Shown here: one piece after another, positions 52,113 to 60,224 of the stretch
Numbering within the stretch: position 1 is the stretch's first letter
Layout: the number at the start of each line of letters is the position of its first letter
From: an uncultured Bacteroidia bacterium
Lineage (GTDB): Bacteria; Bacteroidota; Bacteroidia; Bacteroidales; F082
Direction: 5' to 3'
Assembly (NCBI GenBank): GCA_902801465.1
Contig: CADCIH010000005.1
Location: 84,576 to 148,575 of the forward strand
Length of the DNA: 64,000 bases
Notes under the pieces: generated by a model
The model's database searches: none
Told to the model about the DNA's origin: nothing
What the model saw: the letters and a program-made list of their open reading frames with translations, nothing else
Position numbers and translations under genes: made by a program

Positions 52113-52685
52113 ATGGAAGAACTCAAACAACGCATTTTAAAAGATGGCAGTGCCAGAGCAGAGGGAGGTATCGTGCTGGTCAACAGTTTCCTCAACCATC
52201 AACTTGACCCACAACTGATGATGCATTGTGCGGAAGAATTCGCGCGTCTTTTCAAGGACCAGGGCATCAACAAGATTGTCACGATCGAGGCTTCCGGTAT
52301 CGCGCCGGCGATCATGACAGGCTATCTCATGGATTTGCCTGTGGTCTTTATCAAAAAGAAAGTTCCCAAAACCGTGGACGACTCTTGGAAGTCTTGGGTG
52401 TGGTCGTTCACGCGAGGCGACAACACCACGGTGTGCATCGACAAACGTTTCCTGACAGCCGATGACCGCATCCTGTTTATCGATGACTTCCTTGCCGAAG
52501 GTCACGCTTCGGGCAGTGTCATTCACCTTAGTCGACAGTCGGGTGCCCAGATTGTGGGTATGGGTTTTCTGGTGGAAAAAGGCTTCGCAGGTGGCGGCCA
52601 GTTCTTGCGCGATCACAATATAACGTATCATGCCCTCGCCACCGTCCGAAAAATTAACGAAGACAATATTATGGAATTGGTGTGA
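52113..52685 (+). CDS. xpt: Xanthine phosphoribosyltransferase
   Basis: A 190-residue protein starting at ATG 52113 (MEELKQRILKDG). It has VNSFLNHQLDPQLM, TIEASGIAPAIMTGYL and the PRPP-binding motif ILFIDDFLAEGHASG, as in Xpt. It salvages xanthine to XMP with PRPP. Length and start match the family; the 55 extra upstream codons of the open frame would cross the promoter and are rejected. Confidence 0.96.
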   Translation: MEELKQRILKDGSARAEGGIVLVNSFLNHQLDPQLMMHCAEEFARLFKDQGINKIVTIEASGIAPAIMTGYLMDLPVVFIKKKVPKTVDDSWKSWVWSFTRGDNTTVCIDKRFLTADDRILFIDDFLAEGHASGSVIHLSRQSGAQIVGMGFLVEKGFAGGGQFLRDHNITYHALATVRKINEDNIMELV

Positions 52686-52702
52686 AAAAATTGAAAAAAT
52701 CC

Positions 52703-53557
52703 CTATTCTTTTGTCGACACAGCCAAATCCTTTCTATATTCCACAGGGCTTTTCCCAAGGTGTTTCTTGACGTATTTGCAAAAGAAGCTGACATCGGGAA
52801 AATCCAGTTTAAAGGCGATTTCTTTTATGGTTAGGTCGGTCTGGAGCAGGTAATATTTGATGTGGCTGACGGTACTCTCTGTAATCCAATCCATCGCTGT
52901 GCGCCCGGTTTTTTCCTTACATACAGCGCTCAAATATTTTGGAGTGACCAACAGTTGTTCGGCGTAAGCCCTGACTTCACGCTCGGTGTTAGTTGGACGG
53001 CTAAGCAGGGACATGAAACGCTGGAATAGGCGGTCTTTTTGCGAGGTTTCGCTTGTCGATTGGCCAATAATCTCATTTTCAAGCGCATGAAGAAGTTCAA
53101 CAGCTACCGCTTGTGAGGTAAGTCTGAGGATACGCTGGCGATAAGGATTGTCGCTATCTTCCATGTAAACCATCAAAAGATTAAAGTAAGCTTGAAAAAG
53201 CTTGCTCTGGAACTCCGTAGCGTGAACAACTGGGTTTTGCCTTAAAAAGAACAGTTTTTTCCACCAATTGGGGTCGATTTGAAAAACACCTGGCAATGTC
53301 TCGTCATAAATCGACTCGCCAGCACTAATCACCTTACCTTGTAAGTCGGGTGTGCGCATATACAGGCCAATGATGTTGCGGGGGGTACATATAACGATGT
53401 CACCTTCCCCTACGTGGTACATTTCTCCCTCTACAGAAAACTGTAGTGCGCCTCTTTCACAATAGAACGCGAGGAAAGAACTTGATATGGTTTCCGACGT
53501 AATGTTGACTTCATCTATATTATCAGAAATGATGAGGTCGTTGAACGATTTCAGCAT
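52703..53557 (-). CDS. AraC family transcriptional regulator
   Basis: A 284-residue protein; start chosen at ATG 53557 (MLKSFNDLIISDN). The N-terminal half is a cupin-like sensor domain (GALQFSVEGEMYHVGEGDIVICTPRN) and the C-terminal 100 residues have two helix-turn-helix units (VTPKYLSAVCKEKTGRTAMDWI and LTIKEIAFKLDFPDVSFFCKYVKKHLGKSPVEYRK). The ligand is unknown. It is divergent from the glycosyltransferase gene, a possible target. Confidence 0.92.
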   Translation of the reverse strand: MLKSFNDLIISDNIDEVNITSETISSSFLAFYCERGALQFSVEGEMYHVGEGDIVICTPRNIIGLYMRTPDLQGKVISAGESIYDETLPGVFQIDPNWWKKLFFLRQNPVVHATEFQSKLFQAYFNLLMVYMEDSDNPYRQRILRLTSQAVAVELLHALENEIIGQSTSETSQKDRLFQRFMSLLSRPTNTEREVRAYAEQLLVTPKYLSAVCKEKTGRTAMDWITESTVSHIKYYLLQTDLTIKEIAFKLDFPDVSFFCKYVKKHLGKSPVEYRKDLAVSTKE

Positions 53558-53702
53558 TTTGGTCAATTTTTCTGCAAAGTAACAATCTATTTCGGTACGC
53601 TTTATGGTAAATAACTCCTTTTTTGTTTTTAATATTTCTTTTATTGGATAAATTAACCACAAAAAAAGTAGTTTGAGCAATGCACTTCTGCCCCTATGTG
53701 TC

Positions 53703-53710
53703 TAATTTTG
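53703..53710 (+). promoter_or_regulatory. TAnnTTTG promoter for the glycosyltransferase-SDR pair
   Basis: TAATTTTG 27 bases before ATG 53737. Confidence 0.5.
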
Positions 53711-53736
53711 GGCCATATTTTCAGTAAAACAGAGCC

Positions 53737-54897
53737 ATGAAAGTAGGTCTTTTCATCGATACATGGTACCCTATGGTGGACGGGGTGATCAAAGTGGTGG
53801 ACAATTACGCCCGCCGATTGGTGCAGTATTGCGAGGTGATGGTGTTCTGTCCAGAGGCCAAAGGGTTTGATCGCGAGGAGGATGCGAAGCTGCCGTATCA
53901 GGTCGTGCGCTGCTCATCACTGCCGCTCATCACAAGCGATTACGACATTCCTACATCCGTCTTAGACCCACGATTCGAAGCAAAGCTTATCAAGAGCGGT
54001 ATCGATATCATCCATATCCATTCTCCCTTTTCGGTAGGCATGGCGGGAGTCCTGTATGCCAAAATACACAAGCTTCCCGTGATCGCCACCCTGCATTCGC
54101 AGTACAAGCAGGATTTTGAGAAGTCGCTCAAGCTCAAGTTAGCCTCGAACATCGCGTTGAACACCATCATGCGTGTGTTCAACGCCTGCGACGAATGCTG
54201 GGCTGTGAATGAGGGCATCAAAGACCTCTATGTCCATGAATACGGCCTGACCGCCCCCTGCAAGGTACGCCTCAACGCCACCGACCACCATCCCGTGTCC
54301 GATGCCGTTGCCGCCGCCCGGGTTGTCAACGAGACCTACGGCATCTCAGCGGACGCCACGGTCTTCCTTTTCGTAGGAAGGATCAATTTCATCAAGAACA
54401 TCGACTTCATCGTTCGTGCTTTAGCGAAAGCCAAAGCGATGGGCTTGAAGAACTTCAAGATGTTGTTTGCGGGCAAGGGACAGGATGAGGAGAAACTCGC
54501 CACTCTTGTGCGGGAACAGGGCCTAACCGAAGAAGTGGTGATGTGCGGCCTGACCGGCAAAGAGATGCTGGAGAACCTCTATTCTCGTGCCAAGCTTTTC
54601 CTGTTCCCGTCGCTCTACGATGCCAACTCGTTAGTCCAAATCGAAGCGGCTTGCCAAGGTACGCCCACCGTTTTCTTGGAAGGCGCCCGTACGGCTGCCA
54701 CCGTCACGCCTGGCGTCAATGGTTATGTTTGCCCTCCTGATGAGGACAGTTATGCAAAGATGATCATGGGCATCCTGGCCGACCCAGAAGCTTACGAACG
54801 GGTCTCCGCTGCCGCCCGCCGCGACCTTTACCTCAATTGGGACGATGTTGTGCGGGACGTTTACAATGACTATTTTTGTACCTTGAAAAATCATTGA
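53737..54897 (+). CDS. Glycosyltransferase family 4
   Basis: A 386-residue GT-B enzyme. N-terminal Rossmann half opens VGLFIDTWYPMVDGVIKVVDNY; the C-terminal half has FLFVGRINFIKNIDF, the Glu-containing donor loop FPSLYDANSLVQIEAACQGTP and GVNGYVCPPDEDSYA. The N-terminus resembles diacylglycerol glucosyltransferases and mannosyltransferases; the acceptor is probably a lipid or glycan at the inner membrane. The SDR gene follows after 3 bases. Confidence 0.9.
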   Translation: MKVGLFIDTWYPMVDGVIKVVDNYARRLVQYCEVMVFCPEAKGFDREEDAKLPYQVVRCSSLPLITSDYDIPTSVLDPRFEAKLIKSGIDIIHIHSPFSVGMAGVLYAKIHKLPVIATLHSQYKQDFEKSLKLKLASNIALNTIMRVFNACDECWAVNEGIKDLYVHEYGLTAPCKVRLNATDHHPVSDAVAAARVVNETYGISADATVFLFVGRINFIKNIDFIVRALAKAKAMGLKNFKMLFAGKGQDEEKLATLVREQGLTEEVVMCGLTGKEMLENLYSRAKLFLFPSLYDANSLVQIEAACQGTPTVFLEGARTAATVTPGVNGYVCPPDEDSYAKMIMGILADPEAYERVSAAARRDLYLNWDDVVRDVYNDYFCTLKNH

Positions 54898-54900
54898 TAA

Positions 54901-55698
54901 ATGGTAATATTCATCACAGGAATATCCTCGGGTTTTGGTTTGGAAACCGCCCGAGTGCTGTCGCAAGAAGGTCATGCCGTTTACGGGACAGTACGCCGTG
55001 ACGTCGCGCCGTTGCCTCAAGTGAAATATCTTCGCTTGGATGTCCGCGACGCCAAGGCGGTGCAACAAGCCGTGCAACAAATCATTGAGGCGGAAAGCCG
55101 TATCGATGTGTTGGTCAACAATGCCGGCATGGGCATCGGTGGACCATTGGAGTTCGCCACGGAGGAAGAAATTAGGGAACAGATGGATGCCAACTTCATG
55201 GGTTTGGTGCATTGCGTTGACGCTGTGCTACCTTACATGAGGAAACAAGGATCAGGTAAAATCATCGCTCTCAGCTCTATCGGGGGCTTGATGGGACTAC
55301 CGTTTCAAGGCTTCTATTCGGCCAGCAAGTTCGCCATCGAAGGCTATTGCGAGGCCCTACGTTTGGAAACAAAACCGTTTGGCATCACCGTAACCGTAAT
55401 CCGCCCTGGCGACTTCTCGACAGGTTTCACGGACAGTCGAAAGAAAGCGACAAATGACGAAGCGTTTCGGGCTTATCCTGCCTATCAAAAAGCCATTGAA
55501 AAGGTGGAACACGACGAGACGGGCGGACTGAAGCCTCAGATTGTCGCCCATAAAATCAGTAAGGTCGTCCGAATGAAGCATCCACGGTATGGCTATGTGG
55601 TGTCCTCTTTCGAACAACGACTCTCTGTATTCTTGAAACAAATCCTGCCGGCAAAATGGTTTGCTGCAATTTTGGGAAAATACTACAATTCAAAATGA
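54901..55698 (+). CDS. Short-chain dehydrogenase/reductase
   Basis: A 265-residue classical SDR: NAD(P)-binding TGISSGFGLETA, NNAGMGIGG, catalytic Ser in ALSSIGGL and Tyr-x-x-x-Lys in FYSASKFA. The C-terminal tail has a hydrophobic helix (FLKQILPAKWFAAILGKYY) that may touch the membrane. The substrate is unknown. It is in one transcript with the glycosyltransferase, suggesting lipid or surface-glycan work. Confidence 0.92.
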   Translation: MVIFITGISSGFGLETARVLSQEGHAVYGTVRRDVAPLPQVKYLRLDVRDAKAVQQAVQQIIEAESRIDVLVNNAGMGIGGPLEFATEEEIREQMDANFMGLVHCVDAVLPYMRKQGSGKIIALSSIGGLMGLPFQGFYSASKFAIEGYCEALRLETKPFGITVTVIRPGDFSTGFTDSRKKATNDEAFRAYPAYQKAIEKVEHDETGGLKPQIVAHKISKVVRMKHPRYGYVVSSFEQRLSVFLKQILPAKWFAAILGKYYNSK

Positions 55699-55711
55699 AT
55701 GAGTTTTTTTG

Positions 55712-55719
55712 TATTTTTG
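55712..55719 (+). promoter_or_regulatory. TAnnTTTG promoter for the large BspA-like protein
   Basis: TATTTTTG 41 bases before ATG 55761. Confidence 0.55.
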
Positions 55720-55760
55720 TCGCCAAACTGAAATATAACGACAAACAAAACTCGTTTATC

Positions 55761-57782
55761 ATGAAAAAGTATTTACAACTTGCTTTATTAATCCTCGTTT
55801 TTGCTGGCTTTGCCAAGGCACAAGGACCACAATCAACCGCCAACTGGTTCGGATACATCTTGCCTCCCAGCCCAGCAGCTAGCAAGTATGTCACTTTTAC
55901 CATGCAGGATTTAGGCTCCGTGTCTATTGCGTCGGACGAGATCCCAGCAGTATCGACAGCCACCTTTGCCGACGGTTATGTGTGGAGTGTGAATGACGTC
56001 TACGGCTATTGCCTTTACAGGTGGAGATATGATGCTGCCAACAATCGTATTGAAGACCCTGAATTGATGGTTGAAGACGTTCCTTATTTCAATGATATGG
56101 TCTACAATCCTGCCGACGGATTGATTTATGTCATTACAGGAGGACACTTGAAAAGCTTCAATCCGGCTACCCCGAACAATATGCAAGACCATGGCGTGAT
56201 TGAAAACGATGGCTTCAATTTGGCCATCGACATGGATGGAAACGCTTATATCATAAGCACCTATGGAAATTTCTGTTCGTTGGATCTTTCCAATGCACAG
56301 ATGACCGTGATCAGCCCGATTGATTTGCCGTTAAAAATGTCTTTCGACATGCTGACAGGAGAATTGTTTGGCGTGTTTATGGGCAATTTATATCAGATTA
56401 ACCACAATACTGGAACCTATACTCTATTGGGTGCGCTCCATAATGGAGCCAACAGCTATGATCCGACATGCCTGTTCATGACCTACGGCACCACTCCTTC
56501 AGAATTCACAGTCGGCGACTTGAATTATCGTGTCAATGACGACCAAGTTTCTGTAACGGTTACAGGTCATGTCAACGGTTATGATGCCACCGGAGATTTG
56601 ATCATCCCTGAATCGGTGAGTTACCAAGGACATAATTATACCGTTACTACCATCGGCGAAATCGCTTTTTTGTATTGCTTCTATTTGACGAACCTGTCCA
56701 TCCCCAATACGGTAACTACCATCGAGGCGAGTGCCTTTGCCTATTGCCAAGGTTTTACTGGCGACTTGGTGATTCCTAACTCCGTGACTACTGTCGGATA
56801 TGGTGCCTTCCAGTATTGCTCCAGTTATGATGGAGATTTAATCATTGGAAGCTCTGTTGCTGAAATTGGCGATTATGCCTTCAACTCTTGCGATGGCATG
56901 ACAGGAACGCTGTACATTCCGAGCAACGTGCAATCGCTCGGCGGAAACTCCTTCGGATACTGTGCTTTCAGCGGCATCGAAGTCGATCCGGAAAACAGCG
57001 TCTATGACTCAAGAAACGACTGCAACGCCATCATCGAAACGAGCACCAACGAGTTGCTTACGGGGTGCAAAAACACCGTGATACCCAATACAGTCACATC
57101 CATCGGCTATTGTGCCTTCAGGGGTGTCCAAGGACTTACCTCCATTGAAATCCCGGATTCAGTGACCAACATCGGAGAGAACGCCTTTGCCTTTTGCTAT
57201 GACCTGACTGGCGATTTAACCATCCCAAATTCTGTTGATACGATTGGTGCAGGGGCATTTTTCTATTGCCAAGGCTTTGGCGGAACCCTGACCATTGGAG
57301 AATCCGTCGTGTTTATTGGTGACGAAGCTTTCAGAAATTGCTCCAGCTTTACGGGAGCGGTCACTTTGGCCACCACTCCTCCCACCCTTGGAGATGATTT
57401 TGGCGGTTTGGTGTTTGAAAACTTTGGTTATCCCATCCTCGTCGTCCCTTGCGGATGCATCGATGCCTATCGGAACTCCAGTTGGTACGAGCCTTACGGA
57501 CTGAATGGTTTCAATGAGTTTGTTGAAGATTGCACTGCTGTTTCAGAAGCTGGTACTGTTGGCACAGCCGTTTATCCGAATCCCACACAGGGCAAGGTGA
57601 CCATTGAGGCAGAAAACCTCCAAAGCATCAGTATATTCAATATGCTTGGAGAAAGAATCTTTGAAACTCCTGCTAATGGCGATGTCTTTGAATACGACTT
57701 CAGCCATCAAAAAGCAGGTGTTTACTTTGTCAAGGTTGAGACGACAAAGGGTACTGAGACCATGAAGGTTACCGTAAGGTAA
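55761..57782 (+). CDS. Large BspA-like leucine-rich surface protein with T9SS domain
   Basis: A 673-residue protein starting at ATG 55761. Signal peptide (cleavage near AKAQ); residues about 30-245 form a beta-propeller-like part (DGLIYVITGGHLKSF, DGNAYIISTYGNFCSLD); from about 260 there are some nine LRR_5/BspA repeats (TVTTIEASAFAYCQGFTGDL, SVTTVGYGAFQYCSSYDGDL and on); then the cap ILVVPCGCIDAYRNSSWYEP and a type A T9SS domain (AVYPNPTQGKVTIEAENL ... GVYFVKVETTKGTETMKVTV). It is probably a surface adhesin. Confidence 0.9.
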   Translation: MKKYLQLALLILVFAGFAKAQGPQSTANWFGYILPPSPAASKYVTFTMQDLGSVSIASDEIPAVSTATFADGYVWSVNDVYGYCLYRWRYDAANNRIEDPELMVEDVPYFNDMVYNPADGLIYVITGGHLKSFNPATPNNMQDHGVIENDGFNLAIDMDGNAYIISTYGNFCSLDLSNAQMTVISPIDLPLKMSFDMLTGELFGVFMGNLYQINHNTGTYTLLGALHNGANSYDPTCLFMTYGTTPSEFTVGDLNYRVNDDQVSVTVTGHVNGYDATGDLIIPESVSYQGHNYTVTTIGEIAFLYCFYLTNLSIPNTVTTIEASAFAYCQGFTGDLVIPNSVTTVGYGAFQYCSSYDGDLIIGSSVAEIGDYAFNSCDGMTGTLYIPSNVQSLGGNSFGYCAFSGIEVDPENSVYDSRNDCNAIIETSTNELLTGCKNTVIPNTVTSIGYCAFRGVQGLTSIEIPDSVTNIGENAFAFCYDLTGDLTIPNSVDTIGAGAFFYCQGFGGTLTIGESVVFIGDEAFRNCSSFTGAVTLATTPPTLGDDFGGLVFENFGYPILVVPCGCIDAYRNSSWYEPYGLNGFNEFVEDCTAVSEAGTVGTAVYPNPTQGKVTIEAENLQSISIFNMLGERIFETPANGDVFEYDFSHQKAGVYFVKVETTKGTETMKVTVR

Positions 57783-57811
57783 TCAATAATCTACACATAT
57801 AATATATCAAC

Positions 57812-58348
57812 ATGCCCAATCCTACCAACAAACAAGAGCTGCTCGTCGCCATGGCCGACGGCTATGCCAAACTCAATGAACAGATCGCCAAGATGAGCGA
57901 GGAAGCCATATCGGCCCCCTTTGACTTTGCCGCCGACCCCAAGAAATGCGGTGTGCGCTGGCAATACGACCGCTGCCTCCGTGACCTTTTGATCCATCTT
58001 TACGAGTGGCAGGTGTTGATGCGCGAGTTTGTGAACAACATCCGCGAAGGTCACCCGCGAGACTATCTGCCCGACGAGTACCGCAAGAACTACCACGAGA
58101 TGGACAAGATGCTGGTGGAGAAGCACCAAAACACGGCTTTGGAGGAGGCCCAACGCCTGCTGCAAGAGACCCATGAGGAGATGCTCCGCCTCGCCGAGAG
58201 CTTCACCGAAGAGGAACTCTTCACCAAAGGCTACTACAAAAACACCTACACCACCGACATGGCGGCCTACTTCGTGAGCGTCACTTCAAGTCCTTACGGG
58301 CAGGCGGTGAAACTGCTGAAGACGCATCAGAAAAACCTCAAGAAATAA
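57812..58348 (+). CDS. ClbS/DfsB family four-helix bundle protein
   Basis: A 178-residue protein of the DUF1706 (ClbS/DfsB) family: [40 protein letters not shown] and [14 protein letters not shown]. ClbS itself hydrolyses the genotoxin colibactin to protect DNA, but most homologues have no known substrate. It is followed after 1 base by a DUF1905 gene. Confidence 0.85.
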   Translation: MPNPTNKQELLVAMADGYAKLNEQIAKMSEEAISAPFDFAADPKKCGVRWQYDRCLRDLLIHLYEWQVLMREFVNNIREGHPRDYLPDEYRKNYHEMDKMLVEKHQNTALEEAQRLLQETHEEMLRLAESFTEEELFTKGYYKNTYTTDMAAYFVSVTSSPYGQAVKLLKTHQKNLKK

Positions 58349-58349
58349 C

Positions 58350-58622
58350 ATGGGCACAGCTACGCCATACGAATTCGATGCCCTCATCATCCAAAACGAG
58401 GATATGGATGCCGCCTACGTGGAGGTGCCTTTCGACATCAAGGCACTATTCGGAAAAGGACGGTTGGCGGTGCATGCCACCTTTGATGGCGTGCCTTACG
58501 ACGGGCAGATCGTCAAGATGGGAACGCCTTGCTTCATCATCGGTGTGAGGAAGGACATCCGCAAACAGATAGGCAAAAGTTTTGGTGACATGGTGCATGT
58601 GACATTTTACGAAAGACAATAA
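58350..58622 (+). CDS. DUF1905 domain protein
   Basis: A 90-residue beta-barrel-like protein: [62 protein letters not shown]. This is the DUF1905 fold, common as a small stand-alone or in front of a YdeI-like domain. Function unknown. Confidence 0.88.
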   Translation: MGTATPYEFDALIIQNEDMDAAYVEVPFDIKALFGKGRLAVHATFDGVPYDGQIVKMGTPCFIIGVRKDIRKQIGKSFGDMVHVTFYERQ

Positions 58623-58632
58623 TACACAAACA

Positions 58633-58989
58633 ATGTCTCCCTTGAATCGTGGGCATTTGAAATACGATATGAAAAAACTGAAAGAAGGAAACTGTTGGAA
58701 GGCCTGTTTTGACCAAAAACACAACAAATACCTGGGCCGTATCGTTTGCACCAACCGAGAAGGACAGACGCGTGAACTCTATGAAATCACAGGGGAAGTC
58801 TTCAATCGTTTGGGATCGTTCGCCGATGACTACGACAACGAATGTCTGATCCGAACCGGGAAACTGCTGTTTCGTTTCGAAGACACCATGTATGGAACGC
58901 TAGGACCCGTTTATTCGGTATATGACGACAGCTACACTGAAAGCGACTGGTATGAAGCGTACGAATCGCTAACTTCAAAACAACAATGA
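58633..58989 (+). CDS. Small conserved-looking protein, unknown function
   Basis: A 118-residue cytosolic protein with aromatic and acidic content (LGRIVCTNREGQTRELYEITGEVFNRLGSFADDYDNECLI). No family recognised. A second Met at 58669 is an alternative start. The stop overlaps the next ATG, so it is co-translated with the secreted protein that follows. Confidence 0.6.
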   Translation: MSPLNRGHLKYDMKKLKEGNCWKACFDQKHNKYLGRIVCTNREGQTRELYEITGEVFNRLGSFADDYDNECLIRTGKLLFRFEDTMYGTLGPVYSVYDDSYTESDWYEAYESLTSKQQ

Positions 58990-59585
58990 AAAAGCTGTTA
59001 CTGATATTAGCCATAGCCTGTTCCTTCAACCTTTTCGGGCAATCCATCGACACGGCAGCAGTGCGTTCGGCAATCGAGAGGCAAATGGCCACCTACCCCG
59101 AATCCACTTTGCAGGACATCTACAAGAGTTTCTACCAAGAGCATTTCGGTCCGGGCCATATCATCAGCGACACGGCCTCGGCACGACGTTATCTGATGCG
59201 CGAACTCTCGGAAATGGGGGAAACCTCATTGCCTTACTTTGAACCAACTGGCAGTCAAGGGGATTACATTCGCGTCTATCTCTCCGCCGTCGCCGACAGC
59301 CTGATTACCGCCGAGCAGCTTTTGGATGCCTTCGTCAGAAGTGCAAATTCATGGCAAGAACCGACCGTTAGTTGGCTGGAGAAATGGGGAGCCGTCGTGA
59401 GCATCATCCAAGCGAATAAGATGGAATTAGAAGGCTTTGAGACGGACCTTCCCTTGCTGACCGAAGCCGCCCAAAACAACCAAGCCGTACACCACAGCCG
59501 CCGCTACAACGAAGCATATCACCCGCACTACCGCATCGTGGAGCGCAGTATCTTTGAAAGCGAATTAAAACCAACTTTAAAATAG
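58986..59585 (+). CDS. Secreted protein of unknown function
   Basis: A 199-residue protein with signal peptide (cleavage near LFGQ). The mature part is helical: AIERQMATYPESTLQDIYKSFYQEHFGPGHII, YLMRELSEM, HHSRRYNEAYHPHYRIVER. The conserved-looking HFGPGH and HHSRRYNEAYHPHYR histidines could bind metal, but no enzyme family is assigned. Confidence 0.65.
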   Translation: MKKLLLILAIACSFNLFGQSIDTAAVRSAIERQMATYPESTLQDIYKSFYQEHFGPGHIISDTASARRYLMRELSEMGETSLPYFEPTGSQGDYIRVYLSAVADSLITAEQLLDAFVRSANSWQEPTVSWLEKWGAVVSIIQANKMELEGFETDLPLLTEAAQNNQAVHHSRRYNEAYHPHYRIVERSIFESELKPTLK

Positions 59586-59594
59586 TATCTATTT

Positions 59595-59629
59595 AATTAT
59601 CAATTTTCAATTATCAATTCTCAATTTAT
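59595..59629. repeat. Heptamer tandem repeat upstream of the flavin reductase
   Basis: Five 7-nt units (AATTATC, AATTTTC, AATTATC, AATTCTC, AATTTAT) ending one base before ATG 59631. Confidence 0.88.
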
Positions 59630-59630
59630 T

Positions 59631-60194
59631 ATGAAACAGCCTATTAAAGTAACCGAAGCCATCTTCCCAATGCCCGTTTTGCTCGTGGCCACCTACAATG
59701 AAGACGGCACTATCGATGTGATGAACGCCGCGTGGGGCACCATGCTCGACCGCGACCGCGTGGCCCTCAACCTGACCGAGACCCACAGAACCGTGGAGAA
59801 CATAAAACAACGCAAGGGCTTTGTCGTCCACATCGCTGACGCAGCCCATGTGGTGGAGGCCGACTATTTCGGCGTCGTGTCGGGCAAGACCGAAAAGGAC
59901 AAGTTCGCTAAGAGCGGTCTCACCGCGACCAAATCCTCGTTGGTGGATGCCCCCATCATCAATGAGATGCCTATCGCCATGGAGTGCGAGTTCATCGAAT
60001 ACCAAAGCGATGACACGGGACTTGGCGTCATCGGCAAGGTGCTGCAGACCTCCGTCGAGGCTGACAAGGTGAAGGACGGCAAAGTGGACGTGGAAGCCCT
60101 GCAAGCCATCACTTTCGACCCTTACACGCACGGCTATTATCAAGTCTCGAAGCGCGTCGGCGAAGCCTTCAAGGACGGCTTGAAACTGAAATAA
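59631..60194 (+). CDS. Flavin reductase family protein
   Basis: A 187-residue FMN-binding split-barrel protein: PMPVLLVATYNEDGTIDVMNAAWGTMLDRDRVALNL and HRTVENIKQRKGFVVHIA, then YFGVVSGKTEKDKFAKSGL. The family reduces FMN with NAD(P)H or uses it in electron transfer. In anaerobes these proteins often replace oxygenase partners; the partner here is unknown. Confidence 0.92.
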   Translation: MKQPIKVTEAIFPMPVLLVATYNEDGTIDVMNAAWGTMLDRDRVALNLTETHRTVENIKQRKGFVVHIADAAHVVEADYFGVVSGKTEKDKFAKSGLTATKSSLVDAPIINEMPIAMECEFIEYQSDDTGLGVIGKVLQTSVEADKVKDGKVDVEALQAITFDPYTHGYYQVSKRVGEAFKDGLKLK

Positions 60195-60224
60195 AATCAG
60201 GTAGCAAATAGATTAAATACCACC

